Source: JAWKIW01 sp046331175 (GTDB taxonomy: Bacteria; Actinomycetota; Acidimicrobiia; Acidimicrobiales; Acidimicrobilacustridaceae). From it: a DNA stretch of 64,000 nucleotides. Location of the stretch: NCBI GenBank assembly GCA_046331175.1, contig JAXLRI010000006.1:124001-188000 (forward strand), in the 5' to 3' direction. This document shows positions 60,701-64,000 of the stretch, in pieces; position 1 is the first letter of the stretch; each line of letters starts with the position of its first letter. The translations under genes were made by a program, and so were the position numbers. The notes beneath the pieces were generated by a model that searched no databases, was not told where the DNA came from, and was given only the letters and a program-made list of their open reading frames with translations.

Positions 60701-62464
60701 GAACGTCTCGCCCACCCGGCTCTCGTAGACCATCTCCTCGTCGAGCTCGCCGACCCGGGTGCTGTCGGGCAGGAACACGCCGTACAGCCCGCGGTCGGGG
60801 ATCGTGCCGCCGGAGGTGACGGCCAGCCGCTGGGCGCCGGCCCGACCCCGCACCACCCCGCCGACGCGGTCCCACACGATGCGGGGCCGCAGCTCGGCGA
60901 ACTCCTCGGAGGGGTAGCGGCCGGCGAGCAGGTCGAGGGTGTTGGCGAGGACGTCGTCGGTGAGCTCGGCGAACGAGGCCGACGAGCGCACCACGCGCGT
61001 GAGGTCGTCGACCGGCCACTCGTCGAGGGCGCACATGGCCACGATCTGCTGGGCCAGCACGTCGAGGGGGTTGCGCAGGTAGCGGGTGTGCTCGATGAGG
61101 CCGTCGCGCATGCGCTGCACCACCACCGCCGTCTCGAGCAGGTCGCTGCGGTGCTTCGGGAAGATCTTGCCCCGGCTGGGCTGGCCGACCTGGTGGCCGG
61201 CCCGGCCGATGCGCTGGAGTCCCGACGCCACCGAGCCGGGCGACTCGACCTGCACCACCAGGTCGACGGCGCCCATGTCGATGCCCAGCTCGAGCGACGA
61301 GGTGGCCACCAGGCCGCGCAGGTCGCCCCGCTTGAGCTCGTCCTCGATGAGCAGCCGCTGCTCGCGCGCCAGCGAGCCGTGGTGGGCCCGGACCAGCTCG
61401 CGACCGGGGGGCAGCTGGTCGGGCGGCCGGCCGACGGCCTCGTCGGCCTGGGGCGCCGACCGCGAGCTCGCGCCGGCCTCGCCGTCGAGGCCGGCGTCGG
61501 ACTCGACGGCCAGCTCGTTCAGGCGCGTGGCCAGTCGCTCGGACAGCCGGCGGGCGTTGACGAACACGAGCGTCGAGCGGTGGGCCTCGATCAGCTCGAG
61601 CAGCCGCGGGTGGATGGAGGGCCAGATGCTGCGGCGCACCGGTCCCGCCGCCGCCGGGCCCGCGACCGGCTCGTCGACGACCTCGCCGAGCCGGCCCATG
61701 TCCTCGACCGGGACCACGACCTCGACGTCGAGCTCCTTGCGCACGCCGGCGTCGACGATGGTGACGGGGCGCGGGGCGCGCGAGCCGTCGGGGGCCACGT
61801 CGAAGCCGCCGAGGAAGCGGGCCACCTCGTCGAGCGGGCGCTGGGTGGCCGACAGCCCGATGCGCTGGAACGGCTGCTCGACGAGCTCGGCCAAGCGCTC
61901 GAGGCTGAGCGCCAGGTGGGCACCCCGCTTGGTGGTGGCCAGGGCGTGGATCTCGTCGACGATCACGGCCTCGACGCTGCGCAGGGTCTCGCGGGCCTGC
62001 GAGGTCAGCAGGAGGAACAGCGACTCGGGCGTGGTGATGAGCAGGTCGGGCGGGTGGCGCAGCATGCGGCGGCGCTCGTCGGCGGGCGTGTCGCCGGTGC
62101 GCATGCCCACGGTGGGCGGGTGGAAGGGTTCACCCAGCCGCTCGGCGGCCAGCCCGATGCCCGCCAGCGGCGCCCGCAGGTTCTTCTCGACGTCGACGGC
62201 GAGGGCTCGCAGCGGCGACAGGTAGAGCAGGCGGGTCCGTCGCTCCCGGTCGTCGGGCGGCGGGGACGTGACGAGGCGGTCGAGGCCCCACAGGAAGGCG
62301 GTGAGGGTCTTGCCCGAACCGGTGGGCGCCAGGATCAGGGCGTGCTCGCCCGACGAGATGGCCGGCCACCCCTGGGCCTGGGCGGCGGTGGGTTCGGGGA
62401 ACGTGGTGGCGAACCACTCGCGCACGGCCGGCGAGAACGGCTGCAGGGAGGGGTGGTCGGCCAC
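57785..62464 (-). CDS. lhr: Lhr-type large DEAD/H helicase
   Basis: This ATP-dependent 3'-5' helicase (1559 aa, the expected Lhr length) has Walker A APTGSGKT at about 46-53, VIVDEIHAL (DEIH box), and motif VI region QRIGRAGHQVG. A long C-terminal half comprises the Lhr-specific core-associated domains, including a winged-helix region, and a terminal AlkZ-like region (EDRGQVRRGYFVAGLG). Lhr acts in DNA repair, and in mycobacteria it is damage-inducible. GTG start, nine bases after the next gene's stop. Confidence 0.94.
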   Translation of the reverse strand: MADHPSLQPFSPAVREWFATTFPEPTAAQAQGWPAISSGEHALILAPTGSGKTLTAFLWGLDRLVTSPPPDDRERRTRLLYLSPLRALAVDVEKNLRAPLAGIGLAAERLGEPFHPPTVGMRTGDTPADERRRMLRHPPDLLITTPESLFLLLTSQARETLRSVEAVIVDEIHALATTKRGAHLALSLERLAELVEQPFQRIGLSATQRPLDEVARFLGGFDVAPDGSRAPRPVTIVDAGVRKELDVEVVVPVEDMGRLGEVVDEPVAGPAAAGPVRRSIWPSIHPRLLELIEAHRSTLVFVNARRLSERLATRLNELAVESDAGLDGEAGASSRSAPQADEAVGRPPDQLPPGRELVRAHHGSLAREQRLLIEDELKRGDLRGLVATSSLELGIDMGAVDLVVQVESPGSVASGLQRIGRAGHQVGQPSRGKIFPKHRSDLLETAVVVQRMRDGLIEHTRYLRNPLDVLAQQIVAMCALDEWPVDDLTRVVRSSASFAELTDDVLANTLDLLAGRYPSEEFAELRPRIVWDRVGGVVRGRAGAQRLAVTSGGTIPDRGLYGVFLPDSTRVGELDEEMVYESRVGETFLLGASTWRIEDITHERVVVSPAPGEPGKMPFWHGDGPGRPLELGRAIGAFVREIRALPVPEATERLRRDHGLDELAAANLLQYLDEQAEATGAVPDDRTIVVERFRDEIGDWRVCILTPFGARVHAPWGIALRARLAERWGVEPELMWSDDGIVLRLPETVDELPLDELALDPDEVGEVVVANLLDTAMFTSRFREAAARALLLPRRRPDRRTPLWQQRQRAADLLQVATRYPDFPILLETTRECLDDVFDLPALREVLRGLRSRAVRMVPADTRQASPMAQSLIFGWIAVYMYEYDAPMAERRAAALALDRDLLRELLGAEELRELIDPVVLGDLELELQHLADGRRARDADELHDLLRRLGPLSAWELDARAAPHGAGDVAAWIEALVAERRAIAVTIAGEDRLAAAEDAARLRDALGVALPVGLPAAFTDPVDDPLGDLVARFARTHGPFLADHVARRYGVPADRVLPVLDRLTRSGRLVRGEFRPDGVAREWCDDDVLRQLRRRSLAALRKEVEPVEPEALARFLPRWHGIGVARRGVDALVEAIGSLQGAAIPASVLEADVLPARVDGFRPSDLDALCTAGDVVWVGAGGLGHDDGRVRLLFRDQAALLLTPPDPAEAVAAAPVPVTTSGEGSSAGDDGGPAGLDEVAPPAEPIHAALRRCLAERGAVFWPDLVAAAHTAGTAYDDASVLAALWDLVWAGEVTNDSLAPVRSLVGGAGRRASRGAAGSRRSAGRARRPDLGGLSRIGPPAASGRWSLVGPLLVPPATPTERTHARARQLLERHGVLTREAVLAEGVEGGFTGVYPVLKALEDRGQVRRGYFVAGLGAAQFALPGAVDRLRACRDRQEDDLAPVVLAATDPAQPYGAALPWPESPGRPSRSAGSFVVLVGGEPVAHLERGARSLATFARTLDHPHWAEGLRTLVASGRLRRIELAKVDGAPVGESPVAEHLRAAGFVDGYRGLVLRP

Positions 62465-62473
62465 CCGGCCAAC

Positions 62474-63868
62474 CTACCGAGGGGTGGTGACGTCGGGTCC
62501 CGCCGCCGGCCCGGCGAGCGGGGACCGGGCCGCCCGCTCGGCGTCGCGGCCCTCCCCCGACCCGTCGCCGGGCGGGGCTCGCCAGCGGCGGGGCACCGGT
62601 CCGAACAGGACGCAGACCAGGGCCAGCAGCCCGTCGCCGTCCTGCACCACGCCGAGCAGCGGGCGCAGCCACGACGCCGCCGGATCGGGACCGGCCAGGG
62701 CGTCGGCGGCGTGCCACGGGAGGCGAGGCACCAGCAGCGCCGCCACCACCACCGCCAGCGCCACCCGTCGACGGTCGCGCGCATCGCCGACCAGCACGCC
62801 CAGCGCCGGGATCAGCCACACGAGGTGGTGGACCCAGGCGATGGGCGACGCCAGGGCCCCGAGCAGCCCGACCACGGCGATGGCCGCCAGCTCGTCACCC
62901 CGGTCGTGGGCCCGGCGGGCCCGCACCAGGCCCACCACGGCCACGGCGGCGACCACGGCCAGCCAGGCGGCCGTGGAGCCGGGCACGAGCCGCTCGAGCA
63001 GGCCCCGCAGCGACTGGTTCGAGGTGTAGGCGAGGTCGCCGATGCGGTCGGTGGCCCACAGCTCGGTGGTCCAGTAGCGGGTGAACGACGACGGCAGGAC
63101 CGCCCACGCCACCAGGTCGACGACGACGAACGTGGCCACCGCCACCGCCGCCGCCCGCCACCGGCGGGTCACCAGCAAGTAGACGACGAAGATGCCGGGC
63201 ACGAGCTTGGCGGCGGTGGCCAACCCGATGAGGACGCCCTGGGGCAGCCGTCGGCGCCGCGGCAGCAGGTCGGCCACGACGAGACCGGCCAGCAGCACGT
63301 TGACCTGGCCGAGCACCAGGTTCTCCATCAGGGGCTGGGTGAGCAGCAGCGCGGTGGCCACGCCGCCGAGGGCGAGGATGCGGTGGTCGGTCCGCAGGCG
63401 GCGCAGCAGCGGCGCGAAGGAGACCCAGACCAGCCACACCACCACCGCGACCTGGCCGAACGTCCACAGGAGGTAAGCGAGGCGCTGGGGCAGCGGGACC
63501 AGCGCCACCGACGCCAGCCCGGCGAAGGGCGGGTAGGTGAACACGAGCTGGGGCCCGGCCGGCTCGTACAGCGGGCGCCCGTCGAGCACCGCCTGGCCGG
63601 CCCGGCGGTACACGTCGAGGTCCTCGAGCGGGACGAGGTCGGACCACCACAGCTTCGTGCCGGCGTCGATGGTGGCGGCCACCACCAGCCCGGCGACGGC
63701 CAGCGCGACCGCCAACCCCCGCCGCCCGGCGCTCACCGGCGAGGCGCCGGGGCCGACGACCGCGGGGTGGCTCGTCGGCGGTGGGACCGCTCGATCCGAC
63801 GGCGGCGCGACCCCGGACACCGGGCGCGAGCCGGCCGGCCGCTGGGCTCGCTCGTCCCCGATCGCCAT
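62474..63868 (-). CDS. GT87-family polyprenol-sugar-dependent mannosyltransferase-like protein
   Basis: This polytopic protein (464 aa, about ten helices) has the GT87/DUF2029 signature after the first helix: DLDVYRRAGQAVLDGRPLYE, with an acidic residue suited to catalysis on the outer face. VFTYPPFAGLA and SNQSLRGLLERLVPG are also typical. Mycobacterial relatives such as PimE build phosphatidylinositol mannosides or arabinans. The exact acceptor is unknown. The start MAIGDERA is used; an ATG 21 codons upstream lacks support. Confidence 0.83.
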   Translation of the reverse strand: MAIGDERAQRPAGSRPVSGVAPPSDRAVPPPTSHPAVVGPGASPVSAGRRGLAVALAVAGLVVAATIDAGTKLWWSDLVPLEDLDVYRRAGQAVLDGRPLYEPAGPQLVFTYPPFAGLASVALVPLPQRLAYLLWTFGQVAVVVWLVWVSFAPLLRRLRTDHRILALGGVATALLLTQPLMENLVLGQVNVLLAGLVVADLLPRRRRLPQGVLIGLATAAKLVPGIFVVYLLVTRRWRAAAVAVATFVVVDLVAWAVLPSSFTRYWTTELWATDRIGDLAYTSNQSLRGLLERLVPGSTAAWLAVVAAVAVVGLVRARRAHDRGDELAAIAVVGLLGALASPIAWVHHLVWLIPALGVLVGDARDRRRVALAVVVAALLVPRLPWHAADALAGPDPAASWLRPLLGVVQDGDGLLALVCVLFGPVPRRWRAPPGDGSGEGRDAERAARSPLAGPAAGPDVTTPR

Positions 63869-63904
63869 GGTCGAACGGTAGACGGCCGGGCCTAGAATCC
63901 GGGC

Positions 63905-64000
63905 GTGGCCTACCAGACCCCCGAGTACCACCCGGCGTTCGAGGAGTACTGCGAGGCCATCTACGAGCTGCGCGAGGACGACGTCGCCGTCATCCAGGCC
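63905..64000 (+). CDS. DtxR-family metal-dependent regulator (5' end only)
   Basis: Only 32 codons are visible: the product starts MAYQTPEYHPAFEEYCEAI and continues YELREDDVAVIQA. This matches the first helices of DtxR/MntR-type regulators, which repress metal uptake genes when Fe(II) or Mn(II) is bound. The GTG start sits 36 bases from the divergent GT87 start. The metal site and the rest of the HTH are beyond the window. Confidence 0.75.
   Translation, partial: MAYQTPEYHPAFEEYCEAIYELREDDVAVIQA

Noticed and set aside
57587..63895. Very long plus-strand open frame (about 2100 codons) opposite the Lhr and GT87 genes
   Set aside because: It is the complement of well-supported genes. High GC makes stop codons rare in all frames, and the translation is low-complexity Gly/Val/Arg/His sequence without domains.
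1..64000. tRNA or rRNA genes
   Set aside because: No sequence with a recognisable TPsiC arm, CCA end or rRNA core motif was noticed on either strand; a dedicated search could still find one.

Overview
The window is very GC-rich (over 70% by eye) and densely coded on both strands, with strong third-position G/C bias. A WhiB-type iron-sulfur regulator, a DUF3052 protein, an HbhA-like Lys/Ala/Pro-tailed protein behind an XRE regulator, a PPOX/F420-type oxidoreductase, a Nei-type glycosylase and a GT87 mannosyltransferase-like protein all point to an actinobacterium. The b6-type split cytochrome b and the N-terminal WWQ..DGRWYPPE motif suggest a deep lineage such as Acidimicrobiia. That class assignment is inference. 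No rRNA, tRNA, CRISPR array, insertion sequence or prophage was recognised.

Layout. 1-13048 (minus) is one tightly packed respiratory operon: a small membrane protein, a 2[4Fe-4S] ferredoxin, a b6-type cytochrome b, a subunit-IV-like cytochrome b C-terminal half, a Rieske protein, a di-haem cytochrome c, an unknown membrane protein, then nuoA-B-C-D-E-F-G (nuoG runs off the edge). A monohaem membrane cytochrome c is divergent at 13473. 14478-17613 (plus) holds a geranylgeranyl-reductase-family flavoprotein, plausibly a menaquinone reductase, and a GT-C-like membrane glycosyltransferase. 17674-22881 (minus) is a haem block: cobA-hemD fusion, hemB, hemL, with zwf translationally coupled at the end. 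Next come a nitronate-monooxygenase-like gene and two divergent TetR genes.

25504-28598 looks like a light-response locus: a B12-binding regulator with the CarH W-x9-EH signature, a 15-bp minisatellite, two TTTA-N4-TAAA boxes, a WhiB protein and a convergent class I photolyase. 28620-36431 holds a degenerate Glu/Leu-dehydrogenase-like protein and a signalling group: GAF-GGDEF cyclase, OmpR regulator, an ATPase-less GAF-HisKA protein and a PAS-rich hybrid kinase with receiver and HPt domains. 36478-38365 is a CrtO/CrtQ-like acyltransferase-glycosyltransferase pair, as used in staphyloxanthin-type carotenoid ester synthesis. 38416-43315 (plus) holds ppa, an LhgO-like oxidase, a CDF transporter, an XRE regulator, an HbhA-like protein with a strongly patterned promoter, stacked hairpins and a 1-Cys peroxiredoxin.

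From 43432 to the end the content is mixed: a class III cyclase-AAA-TPR protein, a MacB-type ABC exporter, a PPOX protein, a degenerate LuxR-like protein, a possible 30-residue coupled small protein, DUF3052, a SnoaL-like protein, a secreted sugar dehydrogenase, type II NADH dehydrogenase coupled to a Nei-type glycosylase, a membrane protein, an Lhr helicase, a GT87 glycosyltransferase and the start of a DtxR-family repressor.

The most distinctive parts are the b6-type cytochrome complex fused into one operon with complex I, together with an N-terminal PEHL motif shared by two of its proteins; the candidate B12 photoreceptor locus; and the operator-like architecture upstream of the HbhA-like gene.
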